A DNA stretch of 64,000 bases from Claveliimonas intestinigallinarum. GTDB lineage: Bacteria; Bacillota; Clostridia; Lachnospirales; Lachnospiraceae. Positions within the stretch are counted from its first letter, which is position 1; every line of letters begins with the position of its first letter. Below are positions 47,440 to 55,558 of the stretch, one piece after another. The DNA lies in NCBI GenBank assembly GCA_019115145.1, contig DXED01000030.1, positions 1 through 64,000 on the forward strand. Direction: 5' to 3'. The position numbers and the translations under genes were made by a program. Below the pieces are notes generated by a model. The model was given only the letters and a program-made list of their open reading frames with translations. It had not been told where the DNA came from and searched no databases.

Positions 47440-48303
47440 ATGTTAGTATCAGCAAAAGAAATGCTTGAAAAAGCAGTAGAAGGCCACTATGCGGTAGGCC
47501 AGTTCAACATCAACAATCTGGAGTGGACAAAATCCATCCTTCTGACAGCAGAGGAGCTGAAATCTCCCGTGATCCTGGGCGTGTCCGAGGGCGCAGGAAA
47601 ATATATGACAGGTTTCAAGACAGTTGCTGCCATGGTGAAGGCTATGATCGAGGAGCTGAACATCACAGTTCCGGTTGCCCTTCATCTGGACCATGGAACA
47701 TACGAGGGATGCTACAAGTGCATCGAGGCAGGATTTTCATCCATCATGTTCGACGGCTCCCACTATCCCATCGAGGAGAACGTTGCTAAGACAAAAGAGC
47801 TTGTTGCCGTATGCGCGGAGAAAGGACTGTCTCTGGAGGCAGAGGTAGGCTCCATCGGCGGCGAGGAAGACGGCGTTGTGGGAATGGGCGAGTGCGCAGA
47901 TCCCCAGGAGTGCAAGATGATCGCTGACCTGGGCGTCACCATGCTGGCAGCCGGCATCGGAAACATCCACGGAAAATATCCGGCAAACTGGCAGGGACTC
48001 AGCTTTGAGACTCTGGACGCCATCCAGAAGCTGACAGGCAAGATGCCTCTCGTACTTCACGGCGGCACAGGTATCCCGGAGGATATGATCAAGAAGGCCA
48101 TCAGCCTTGGCGTTGCGAAGATCAATGTAAACACAGAGTGCCAGCTCTCCTTTGCTGACGCTACACGCAAATACATCGAGGCAGGCAAGGATCTTGAGGG
48201 CAAGGGCTACGATCCCCGCAAGCTTCTGAAACCGGGCGCAGACGCCATCATGGCAACTGTAAAAGAGAAGATGGAGTTATTCGGTTCCGTAGGCAAAGCC
48301 TAA
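47440..48303 (+). CDS. fba: Class II fructose-bisphosphate aldolase
   Basis: Start set by GTGGAGGAG. 287 residues. It splits fructose 1,6-bisphosphate into two triose phosphates. Zinc ligands and catalytic residues are visible: ALHLDHGTYEG (Asp and His), EAEVGSIGGEEDG (Glu), GNIHGKYP (His), LVLHGGTGIPEDMI (His) and AKINVNTECQ. It has its own strong promoter and terminator and so is probably a housekeeping glycolytic gene. Confidence 0.94.
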   Translation: MLVSAKEMLEKAVEGHYAVGQFNINNLEWTKSILLTAEELKSPVILGVSEGAGKYMTGFKTVAAMVKAMIEELNITVPVALHLDHGTYEGCYKCIEAGFSSIMFDGSHYPIEENVAKTKELVAVCAEKGLSLEAEVGSIGGEEDGVVGMGECADPQECKMIADLGVTMLAAGIGNIHGKYPANWQGLSFETLDAIQKLTGKMPLVLHGGTGIPEDMIKKAISLGVAKINVNTECQLSFADATRKYIEAGKDLEGKGYDPRKLLKPGADAIMATVKEKMELFGSVGKA

Positions 48304-48332
48304 GAAGAGCCGGCCATATAGGAAGAAGAGCG

Positions 48333-48371
48333 AAGGTGTTCCGGTCCGGTGAGGGCCGGAGTACCTTTTTC
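48333..48371 (+). terminator. Terminator of fba
   Basis: AAGGT...TCCGGTCC pairs with GGGCCGGA...ACCTT, followed by TTTTT. Confidence 0.75.
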
Positions 48372-48407
48372 TGGTCATACAGGGAAAGAAAGGATACAGG
48401 GTAAAAT

Positions 48408-50519
48408 ATGAGCGAATTGATTAATATTGCGGAGATCTTTGGAGAAAATGTATTTGACGACGCAACCATGCAGGAGCGCCTGCCGAAGAAGGTCTATAAA
48501 GATCTGAAGAAGATGATCGAGGAGGGCAAGGAGCTTGACCTTGCCACTGCGGACGTCATTGCCCATGAGATGAAGGAGTGGGCCATCGAGAAGGGGGCGA
48601 CCCACTACACTCACTGGTTCCAGCCTCTGACAGGGACAACGGCGGAGAAGCACGACTCCTTTATCTCCGCTCCCATGGAGAGCGGAAAAGTCCTGATGAG
48701 CTTTTCCGGAAAAGAGCTGATCAAGGGCGAGCCGGACGCCTCCTCCTTCCCCTCCGGCGGACTGAGAGCTACCTTTGAGGCCAGAGGCTACACAGCCTGG
48801 GACTGCACCTCTCCCGCTTTTGTGCGCAAAGACGCGGCGGGAGCCACGCTTTGCATCCCCACAGCCTTCTGCTCCTACACAGGGGAGGCCCTGGACCAGA
48901 AGACTCCTCTTCTGCGCTCCATGGAGGCTATCAATGAACAGTCCCTGCGGCTGATCCGCCTCTTCGGCAACGCTACAGCGAAGAAGGTGACTCCTTCTGT
49001 GGGCGCGGAGCAGGAGTATTTCCTGGTGGACGCCAAGAAGTTCCACGAGAGGAAGGATCTGATCTACACCGGCCGCACCCTCTTTGGCGCCATGCCGCCC
49101 AAGGGGCAGGAGCTGGACGACCACTATTTCGGCACCATCCGCCAGCGGATCGCCTCCTTCATGAAGGACGTCAATGAGGAGCTGTGGAAGATGGGCGTGA
49201 CAGCCAAGACCCAGCACAATGAGGTGGCTCCGGCCCAGCACGAGCTGGCTCCCATCTACGCCAAGGCTAATGTGGCGGTGGACCACAACCAGATCATCAT
49301 GCAGACGCTGAAGCGGGTGGCCTCTGAGCACGGCATGAAGTGTCTCCTCCACGAGAAGCCCTTTGCCGGCGTCAATGGCTCCGGCAAGCACAACAACTGG
49401 TCCCTGACGACGGACGAGGGCAAGAACCTGCTGGATCCGGGGCGGACACCCCACGAGAACATCCAGTTCCTTCTCGTTCTCACCTGCATCCTGAAGGCGG
49501 TGGACGAGCACGCGGCCCTTCTGCGGGAGTCCGCCGCTGACCCGGGCAATGACCACAGACTGGGAGCCAACGAGGCGCCTCCGGCCATCGTGTCCGTCTT
49601 CCTGGGCGAGCAGCTGGAGGACGTGCTGGAGCAGCTGATCACCACCGGCGAGGCTACCCACAGCCTGAACACCGGAAAGCTGCAGACCGGCGTGCGCACT
49701 CTGCCGGATCTGGCAAAGGATACCTCTGACAGGAACAGGACCTCACCCTTTGCCTTTACAGGAAATAAATTCGAGTTCCGTATGGTTGGCTCCAGAGACT
49801 CCGTGGCAGCCTCCAACATTGTCCTCAACACCATCGTGGCGGACGCCTTTGCCCAGGCCTGCGATATCCTGGAGAAGGCGGAGGATTTTGAGAAGGCGGT
49901 TCACGACCTGATCAAGCAGTACGCCACAGAGCACTACCGCATCGTGTTCAACGGAAACGGCTATGCAGACGAGTGGATCCAGGAGGCCGCAAGAAGGGGG
50001 CTTCCCAACATCCGCTCCATGGTGGACGCCATCCCGGCTCTGGTGACAGAGGACACCATCTCCCTCTTTGAGAAATACCACGTATTTACCCGGGCAGAGC
50101 TTGAGTCCCGGGCGGAGATCAAGTATGAGAATTACGCGAAAGCCATCAACATTGAGGCAAGGACCATGATCGACATGGCCAGCAAGCAGATCATCCCGGC
50201 CATCATCAGGTACACGAAGACCCTGGCGGACACAGTGAACTCTGTGCGTGAGGCCGGAGCGGACTTCTCCGTGCAGGCCCAGCTCCTGGGCCAGATCTCA
50301 GAGCTTCTGGCGGAGACAAAGAAGGCTCTGGATGTGCTGGTGAAGGAGACTGAGACAGCGGCGGCCATGGAGGAGGGCGAGGCCCAGGCCAGATTCTACC
50401 ACGACACCGTGTTCCCGGCTATGGAGGCGCTCCGCGCTCCGGTGGACAGCCTGGAGATGATCGTGGACAAAGAGGCATGGCCCATGCCGTCCTACGGCGA
50501 CCTCATGTTTGAGGTGTAG
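48408..50519 (+). CDS. glnN: Glutamine synthetase type III
   Basis: 703 residues, much longer than type I enzymes and typical of type III. Landmarks are THYTHWFQPLTG near residue 64, SFPSGGLRATFEARGYTAWD, GAEQEYFLVD near residue 199, HNEVAPAQHELAP near residue 269, and the ATP-binding GSGKHNNWS near residue 324. The C-terminal part is helical, as in the family. It makes glutamine from glutamate, ammonia and ATP as a large dodecamer. It stands between its own terminators. Confidence 0.95.
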   Translation: MSELINIAEIFGENVFDDATMQERLPKKVYKDLKKMIEEGKELDLATADVIAHEMKEWAIEKGATHYTHWFQPLTGTTAEKHDSFISAPMESGKVLMSFSGKELIKGEPDASSFPSGGLRATFEARGYTAWDCTSPAFVRKDAAGATLCIPTAFCSYTGEALDQKTPLLRSMEAINEQSLRLIRLFGNATAKKVTPSVGAEQEYFLVDAKKFHERKDLIYTGRTLFGAMPPKGQELDDHYFGTIRQRIASFMKDVNEELWKMGVTAKTQHNEVAPAQHELAPIYAKANVAVDHNQIIMQTLKRVASEHGMKCLLHEKPFAGVNGSGKHNNWSLTTDEGKNLLDPGRTPHENIQFLLVLTCILKAVDEHAALLRESAADPGNDHRLGANEAPPAIVSVFLGEQLEDVLEQLITTGEATHSLNTGKLQTGVRTLPDLAKDTSDRNRTSPFAFTGNKFEFRMVGSRDSVAASNIVLNTIVADAFAQACDILEKAEDFEKAVHDLIKQYATEHYRIVFNGNGYADEWIQEAARRGLPNIRSMVDAIPALVTEDTISLFEKYHVFTRAELESRAEIKYENYAKAINIEARTMIDMASKQIIPAIIRYTKTLADTVNSVREAGADFSVQAQLLGQISELLAETKKALDVLVKETETAAAMEEGEAQARFYHDTVFPAMEALRAPVDSLEMIVDKEAWPMPSYGDLMFEV

Positions 50520-50592
50520 AGGGACAGTGTGACTTTCCGGAACAGTACTTTATAAAACAATAATTCATAAAGTTATAATAAAATGTTCATAG

Positions 50593-50645
50593 CCCTGCAC
50601 TTGGAATAGCATGACAGATATGCTATCCTAGGTGCAGGGTATTTT
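50593..50645 (+). terminator. Terminator of glnN
   Basis: CCCTGCAC and GTGCAGGG with an inner ATAGCAT/ATGCTAT stem, followed by TATTTTG. Confidence 0.6.
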
Positions 50646-50699
50646 GTGTCCGGGAAAGGACCGGCACATGCAGGAAGAAAAGGGCAGGAGGACAGGCGC

Positions 50700-51161
50700 A
50701 TGACAAGACAGGAATTTCTGACAAGGCTGAGGGAGGCTCTGGAGAGCGAGCTGGACCGAAGGACTGTGCAGGAAAATGTGGACTATTACAATTCCTATAT
50801 TATAGAAGAGACGGCAAAGGGAAGACAGGAGAGCGATGTGATTGCGGAGCTGGGAGATCCCTGGGTGATCGCCCGCTCTGTCATCGGCATGACCAGTGAC
50901 GGGCTGGGGGCCGGGACTGCCTATGATGGGGACCCCGGCGCCGGGAGAGGCCGGGACAGCGGAAGGCAGAGCAGGCAGGAGGGCAGCGCTTCCATCCTTG
51001 GGGCCTGGTGGAAGAAGGCGCTTTTTGTCCTGGGCATTATCGGCGTGTTCCTCATTGTGATCGCGGTGATCGGTGGGATTTTTTCCCTGCTGATGCCCAT
51101 TCTTGTGCCGGTGCTGGCGGTTGTGCTCATCCTGCGGCTGCTGGGCGGTACGAGGCGGTGA
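50700..51161 (+). CDS. DUF1700/HAAS-domain membrane protein
   Basis: ATG 50700 lies seven bases after AGGAGG. 153 residues. The N-terminal 60 residues match the HAAS helical domain (TRQEFLTRLREALES, NVDYYNSYIIEE, VIAELGDPWVIARSVIG). A Gly/Arg-rich linker is followed by two membrane segments (KALFVLGIIGVFLIVIAVIG and LLMPILVPVLAVVLIL). Such proteins often accompany PadR regulators, but none is next to it. Role unknown. Confidence 0.75.
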   Translation: MTRQEFLTRLREALESELDRRTVQENVDYYNSYIIEETAKGRQESDVIAELGDPWVIARSVIGMTSDGLGAGTAYDGDPGAGRGRDSGRQSRQEGSASILGAWWKKALFVLGIIGVFLIVIAVIGGIFSLLMPILVPVLAVVLILRLLGGTRR

Positions 51162-51217
51162 GAACAGGCTTGGAGAAAAGGCCCGATTTGGGGCGGTTGA
51201 AAATAAAAGACAAAAGT

Positions 51218-51248
51218 AAAAGACCGATGGGGGAGCCATCGGTCTTTT
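51218..51248 (+). terminator. Terminator of the DUF1700 gene
   Basis: A perfect 13-bp stem AAAAGACCGATGG/CCATCGGTCTTTT with a 5-base loop; works in both directions. Confidence 0.85.
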
Positions 51249-51277
51249 GAGGGGAGTATAAATAATTAATAAGGGGT

Positions 51278-51299
51278 TGTAGAAAGTATTCTTTCTACA
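51278..51299. repeat. Perfect hairpin TGTAGAAAG/CTTTCTACA
   Basis: A 9-bp stem with a TATT loop about 130 bases before the Asn-rich gene. It has no T-run and might be an operator or mRNA-stabilising element. Confidence 0.4.
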
Positions 51300-51431
51300 T
51301 GCATAAGTATAATATACTGAACTGGAAAAAGCAAGAAAAAAATTAAAAAAAACTTAATATATAAAAAGACACATAGAAAGCCTGTTTTCGGACACACTAA
51401 CAGTGTACCAAATGAACAGGAGGAATGAAAT

Positions 51432-51632
51432 ATGGCAAAGAATTGCAATAATTCAAACAACATGGGAAATTCTGAAAATGCATATGAGTCCAGGAAGAAC
51501 GGGTACAACAAGAACGCGTCTAAAAACTCTTATGACAGAAACGCGTCCACGAAAAATGCATCCGGAAAGAACGCATCCAAAAACAAGACAACGGACAGCT
51601 ACAATTACAGCGACACGACAGACAACTACTAG
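51432..51632 (+). CDS. Small Asn/Lys/Ser-rich protein of unknown function
   Basis: 66 residues, extremely rich in Asn, Lys, Ser and Tyr with short repeats (KNASKN, KNASGKNASKN), no hydrophobic core and no membrane segment, so probably disordered. CAGGAGGAATG lies just upstream and supports expression. Composition recalls spore-associated low-complexity proteins such as SASP-like or coat peptides, but no family motif is visible, so this is only a suggestion. A terminator follows directly. Confidence 0.6.
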   Translation: MAKNCNNSNNMGNSENAYESRKNGYNKNASKNSYDRNASTKNASGKNASKNKTTDSYNYSDTTDNY

Positions 51633-51654
51633 AGGGCTGTCAGCAGGAACCAGG

Positions 51655-51685
51655 GCGGGGATCTCAGGCGGGATCCCCGCTTTTT
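51655..51685 (+). terminator. Terminator of the Asn-rich gene
   Basis: GCGGGGATC and GATCCCCGC with an 8-base loop, followed by TTTTT. Confidence 0.85.
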
Positions 51686-51747
51686 CATTGACAAATCCCT
51701 TTTTTGACCATAAGATGTAAGTTATAGATCAGTATATGGAGAGAAAT

Positions 51748-52896
51748 ATGGATAGAATAGAATTGATCGCGCCCTGCCATTTCGGCCTGGAGGCGGTGCT
51801 GAAAAGAGAGATACAGGATCTTGGATACGAGATTTCCGGGACAGAGGACGGCAGAGTGACATTTTACGCGGACACGGCCGGCATCTGCCGGGCCAACATT
51901 TTCCTGCGGACAGCCGAGAGGGTGCTGCTCAAGGTGGGGGAATTCAGGGCGGAGACCTTTGACGAGCTGTTTGAGAGGACCAGGGAGATTCCCTGGGAGC
52001 GCTACATACCCGCTGACGGGAAATTCTGGGTGGCCAAGGCGGCCTCTGTGAAGAGCCGGCTGTTCAGCCCCTCGGACATTCAGTCCATCATGAAGAAGGC
52101 TATGGTCCGCAGGCTCCAGGAGCACTACCACACGGACTGGTTTCAGGAGGACGGAGCGGCCTACCCCCTGCGGGTGTTCCTGAAGAAGGACGTGGTCACA
52201 GTGGGTATCGACACCTCCGGCGTGTCTCTCCACAAGCGCGGGTACAGGGAGGTGTCGGGAAAGGCACCCATCACGGAGACGCTGGCGGCGGCGCTGATTA
52301 TGCTGACGCCCTGGAGGGGAGACCGGATTTTGGTGGATCCCTTCTGCGGCAGCGGTACATTTCCCATAGAGGCGGCCATGATGGCGGCGGACATCGCGCC
52401 GGGCATGAACCGCTCCTTCACGGCGGAGGAGTGGACCAACCTGATCCCTCGGAAGGCATGGTATGAGGCGGTGGATGAGGCCTCCTCACGCATACGGGAC
52501 GATGTGGAGACGGACATCCAGGGCTACGACATTGACGGCTCTGTCATAAAGGTGGCCAGGCGGAACGCCCGGGAGGCGGGAGTGGACCATCTGATCCATT
52601 TCCAGGAGCGGGACGTGAGGGACTTAAGCCACCCGAAGAAGTACGGCTTCATCATCACCAATCCGCCCTACGGGGAGAGGCTGGAGGACAAGAGGGATCT
52701 CCCGGATCTGTACCGGGCCTTTGGGGAGAGCTTCCGGAAGCTGGACAGCTGGTCCGCCTACATGATCACAAGCTATGAGGACGCGGAGCGGTACTTTGGC
52801 AGGAAAGCCCAGAAAAATCGAAAGATCTACAACGGGATGCTGAAGACCTACTTCTATCAGTTTCCGGGGCCGAAGCCGCCCAGGAAAAATCTGTAA
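51748..52896 (+). CDS. THUMP-domain class I RNA methyltransferase (RlmL/YpsC-like)
   Basis: ATG 51748 is preferred because GGAGAG lies just upstream; ATG 51736 is possible. 382 residues. An N-terminal ferredoxin-like/THUMP region (about 1-155) is followed by the UPF0020 methyltransferase domain: LVDPFCGSGTFPIEAAMMA near residue 195 (SAM site) and ITNPPYGERL near residue 305 (catalytic NPPY). This architecture methylates guanine N2 in 23S rRNA (m2G2445 in E. coli RlmL). The target base in this organism is inferred. Confidence 0.9.
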   Translation: MDRIELIAPCHFGLEAVLKREIQDLGYEISGTEDGRVTFYADTAGICRANIFLRTAERVLLKVGEFRAETFDELFERTREIPWERYIPADGKFWVAKAASVKSRLFSPSDIQSIMKKAMVRRLQEHYHTDWFQEDGAAYPLRVFLKKDVVTVGIDTSGVSLHKRGYREVSGKAPITETLAAALIMLTPWRGDRILVDPFCGSGTFPIEAAMMAADIAPGMNRSFTAEEWTNLIPRKAWYEAVDEASSRIRDDVETDIQGYDIDGSVIKVARRNAREAGVDHLIHFQERDVRDLSHPKKYGFIITNPPYGERLEDKRDLPDLYRAFGESFRKLDSWSAYMITSYEDAERYFGRKAQKNRKIYNGMLKTYFYQFPGPKPPRKNL

Positions 52897-52956
52897 CGAG
52901 AAGGCGCGGCGCGAAAGGAAGCGCGGCGCAGCACAGGAAAGCGAGGCACAGCAGCA

Positions 52957-53595
52957 ATGAAAAAAATCATATTTGCCACAGGCAATGCAAATAAAATGGT
53001 AGAGATCCGCCAGATCCTCTCGGATCTTGGCATGGAGATCCTCTCCCAGAAGGAAGCCGGGATCGAGGCGGATCCGGAGGAGAACGGATCCACCTTTGAG
53101 GAGAACGCCCTCATCAAGGCCAGGGCGGTGCGCAGGATCGCCGCCGGGATGGAGGAGAACCGGGACGCGATCGTCCTGGCCGACGACTCCGGCCTGGAGA
53201 TCGATTACCTGAACAAGGAGCCGGGCATCTACTCAGCCCGCTACATGGGGACGGACACATCCTATGACATCAAGAACAGCGCCCTTCTGGAGCGGCTGGA
53301 GGGAGTCCCCGATGAGCAGCGGACCGCCAGGTTTGTGTGTGCCATCGCGGCGGAGTTCCCGGACGGGACGGAGGAAGTGGTGCGGGGCACCATGGAAGGC
53401 CGCATCGGTCATGAGATCATCGGGGAAAACGGCTTCGGCTATGATCCCATCTTCTTTCTGCCCCAGTACGGCTGCACCAGCGCACAGCTTCCGCCGGAGG
53501 AGAAGAACGCTCTCAGCCACAGAGGCGAGGGACTGAGGAAGATGAGGAAGATCATGGAAGAGAGGCTGTCAAATGAGGATACTGATCGTAAGTGA
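52957..53595 (+). CDS. rdgB: XTP/dITP pyrophosphatase (RdgB/HAM1)
   Basis: 212 residues. Landmarks are IFATGNANKMVEIRQIL with the conserved T/N-x-K site, the catalytic ADDSGLEIDYL near residue 70, GIYSARYMG, FVCAIAAEFPDG, GFGYDPIFF near residue 163 and NALSHRGEGLRKM. It hydrolyses non-canonical purine triphosphates to keep them out of DNA and RNA. The phosphodiesterase gene overlaps its end by 23 bases. Confidence 0.94.
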   Translation: MKKIIFATGNANKMVEIRQILSDLGMEILSQKEAGIEADPEENGSTFEENALIKARAVRRIAAGMEENRDAIVLADDSGLEIDYLNKEPGIYSARYMGTDTSYDIKNSALLERLEGVPDEQRTARFVCAIAAEFPDGTEEVVRGTMEGRIGHEIIGENGFGYDPIFFLPQYGCTSAQLPPEEKNALSHRGEGLRKMRKIMEERLSNEDTDRK

Positions 53596-54055
53596 TACGC
53601 ACAAGGCCCACGGCAATCTGGAGAGGGCTCTGGAGAAGGAAGGCCCCCTGGATATGCTGATCCATCTGGGCGATGTGGAGGGAAAGGCAGATTACATCAA
53701 GGCGGTGGCCGGCTGCCCGGTACATATGGTGAGCGGGAACAATGATTTCTTTTCCGACCTGCCCTGGGAGGAGGAGTTCTTTATTGGGGATCACCATGTC
53801 TTCATCACCCATGGACACGGCTACTTCGTAGGTATGAACGAGGACCGGCTGAAGGCCGAGGCCAGGGGCCGGGGGGCTGACATTGTCATGTACGGCCACA
53901 CCCATATGCCCGCCCTCACGGTGGAGCCGGATCTGATCACCCTGAACCCGGGGAGCATCTCCTACCCCAGGCAGAAGGGGAGAAAGCCCAGCTACATCCT
54001 GATGGAGGTGGACCAGGACGGGAAGGTCTCCTGTGAGATACGCTACCTGGGGTGA
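53573..54055 (+). CDS. Metallophosphoesterase (YfcE/MJ0936 family)
   Basis: 160 residues. Metal ligands are visible: MRILIVSDTHKAHG (Asp, His), HLGDVEG, SGNNDFF (Asn-Asp), THGHGY (His) and MYGHTHMPAL (His). LNPGSISYPRQ near the end is typical of YfcE/YsnB. It cleaves phosphodiesters in vitro; the physiological substrate is unsettled. The overlap with rdgB is a common arrangement in Firmicutes. Confidence 0.92.
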   Translation: MRILIVSDTHKAHGNLERALEKEGPLDMLIHLGDVEGKADYIKAVAGCPVHMVSGNNDFFSDLPWEEEFFIGDHHVFITHGHGYFVGMNEDRLKAEARGRGADIVMYGHTHMPALTVEPDLITLNPGSISYPRQKGRKPSYILMEVDQDGKVSCEIRYLG

Positions 54056-54135
54056 GAACCGGGGAAGAAAGCTGTGGACGGGAACCGCGGGTGACAGCCG
54101 CGCGGGAGCCCAATCTGAAAAAATAAAAAAAGTTG

Positions 54136-54164
54136 TTGACATCGGCAGCCTGTTCAGATATAAT
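54136..54164 (+). promoter_or_regulatory. Consensus promoter of the tRNA cluster
   Basis: TTGACA, 17 bases, TATAAT: a full consensus sigma-A promoter, as expected for stable RNA genes. Confidence 0.92.
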
Positions 54165-54205
54165 TATTATCGTGCCACGTGAGTGCGCACGGACGAATAG
54201 GCCTT

Positions 54206-54280
<75 letters not shown>

Positions 54281-54288
54281 TCATGTGT

Positions 54289-54359
54289 GCGGGTGTAGTT
54301 CAATGGTAGAACACCAGCCTTCCAAGCTGGATACGTGGGTTCGATTCCCATCACCCGCT
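54289..54359 (+). tRNA. tRNA-Gly (TCC)
   Basis: Acceptor GCGGGTG/CACCCGC, anticodon stem CCAGC/GCTGG with loop CTTCCAA. Confidence 0.95.
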
Positions 54360-54401
54360 TTCTTGAGGCGATCATATGGACATGCCTCAGGATTTATCTT
54401 T

Positions 54402-54475
54402 GAGTCTGTAGCTCAGCTGGATAGAGCAACGGCCTTCTAAGCCGTAGGTCGAGGGTTCGAATCCCCCCAGGCTCG
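54402..54475 (+). tRNA. tRNA-Arg (TCT)
   Basis: Acceptor GAGTCTG/CAGGCTC with one G-T pair, anticodon stem ACGGC/GCCGT with loop CTTCTAA. Confidence 0.95.
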
Positions 54476-54571
54476 TTGGCACGTTCACAGAAAAGACAAT
54501 GTGTCATTATTGTGGCGGGTCAGTCCATAATGCCTTGATAAGAGGCCTGGCGTATGGAAAAAATAGAAAAT

Positions 54572-54646
54572 GGTGGGTATAGCGCAGTTGGTTAGCGCGC
54601 CAGATTGTGGCTCTGGAGGCCCAGGGTTCGAATCCCTGTATCCACC
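54572..54646 (+). tRNA. tRNA-His (GTG)
   Basis: Acceptor GTGGGTA/TATCCAC with the extra 5' G opposite C73 that marks tRNA-His; anticodon stem CCAGA/TCTGG with loop TTGTGGC. Confidence 0.95.
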
Positions 54647-54664
54647 TTTACCCGAAAGGGCTAT

Positions 54665-54736
54665 TGGGCTATCGCCAAGCGGTAAGGCACAGGACTTTGA
54701 CTCCTGCATTCGTTGGTTCGAATCCAACTAGCCCAG
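54665..54736 (+). tRNA. tRNA-Gln (TTG)
   Basis: Acceptor TGGGCTA/TAGCCCA, anticodon stem CAGGA/TCCTG with loop CTTTGAC. Confidence 0.95.
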
Positions 54737-54747
54737 TTTATATGTGC

Positions 54748-54820
54748 GGGCGTGTAGCTCAGGTGGTAGAGCACTTGACTTTTAATCAAGTTGTCCGGGG
54801 TTCGAATCCCCGCACGCTCA
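54748..54820 (+). tRNA. tRNA-Lys (TTT)
   Basis: Acceptor GGGCGTG/CACGCTC with one G-T pair, anticodon stem CTTGA/TCAAG with loop CTTTTAA. Confidence 0.95.
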
Positions 54821-54825
54821 CTGAC

Positions 54826-54851
54826 ACGCAGCCGGATGGCTGCGTTTTTTT
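54826..54851 (+). terminator. Terminator between tRNA-Lys and tRNA-Leu
   Basis: ACGCAGCC, GGAT loop, GGCTGCGT, then a T-run. It should end most transcripts before tRNA-Leu, so tRNA-Leu depends on readthrough or a local promoter that I did not find. Confidence 0.85.
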
Positions 54852-54860
54852 ATTCATCCT

Positions 54861-54940
54861 GCGGATGTGGCGGAACTGGCAGACGCGCCAGACTTAGGAT
54901 CTGGTACTTCGGTGTGCAGGTTCGATTCCTGTCATCCGCA
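54861..54940 (+). tRNA. tRNA-Leu (TAG)
   Basis: Acceptor GCGGATG/CATCCGC, anticodon stem CCAGA/TCTGG with loop CTTAGGA and a variable arm (TACTTCGGTG region), as in class II tRNAs. Confidence 0.95.
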
Positions 54941-55003
54941 TTTATTTTTTGAGCGGTCGGACGCTGCGGAACGCGGTGCCCGGCCGTTCTTCTGTTCTGG
55001 TGC

Positions 55004-55032
55004 TTGACAGCCGGGAAAATTAATGATATAAG
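55004..55032 (+). promoter_or_regulatory. Promoter upstream of the Ktr/phosphate gene block
   Basis: TTGACA, 17 bases, TATAAG, about 55 bases before the hypothetical membrane protein. Confidence 0.75.
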
Positions 55033-55092
55033 AAGTATTGTTTGCTACTGTAAAATGAATGTAAAATTTCTTGTAAGAGAGGGCTGTAAAAG

Positions 55093-55530
55093 ATGCACCG
55101 CAAACTCAGAACAGTCATGTTGATCATAGCAATGGCCATCATCTGTGTGGCCGCGCCTTCCAGCCTTTTTCTAAGAGGAGAGGCTTCAGATGTACCGCCC
55201 ACCGGCACACACGCCGGTATCTGTCATATAGACAACTCCTGCGGGATGAGCCTGTATGACGTGTGTCTGGACGACAGCGCCCGCCATAAGACAGGGGGGA
55301 CCCTGGTGAGCGCGGCGGCAGGGCGTACAAAGCATGGCGCTGGCAGAGGGCAGTGGCTGACATGGCTGTGCTGTCCTGCTCTGGCAGCTTTGTTCCTGTG
55401 CGCCCGCATGAGGAAAAAGGCGGTGCTCCTGAAACCGGACCCATATCTTCCTGCACGGTTTCTGTGCGATCTATTTATCCTGTATCAGAAAGATGGAAAA
55501 AAGAGAGAAGCTGTTTTGCTGACAATGTGA
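55093..55530 (+). CDS. Hypothetical membrane protein upstream of the Ktr genes
   Basis: 145 residues, no family recognised. A signal-like hydrophobic N-terminus (RTVMLIIAMAIICVAAPSSL, about 6-25) and a second membrane segment (LTWLCCPALAALFLCA, about 88-104). Between them lie several cysteines and a Gly/Thr-rich stretch, which would be outside the cell. The C-terminal tail is basic. It precedes the potassium-channel gene by 28 bases and shares its promoter, so it may be part of that system, but the function is unknown. Confidence 0.5.
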   Translation: MHRKLRTVMLIIAMAIICVAAPSSLFLRGEASDVPPTGTHAGICHIDNSCGMSLYDVCLDDSARHKTGGTLVSAAAGRTKHGAGRGQWLTWLCCPALAALFLCARMRKKAVLLKPDPYLPARFLCDLFILYQKDGKKREAVLLTM

Positions 55531-55558
55531 CATCACTTGCAGAAAACAGGAGTAAAAA

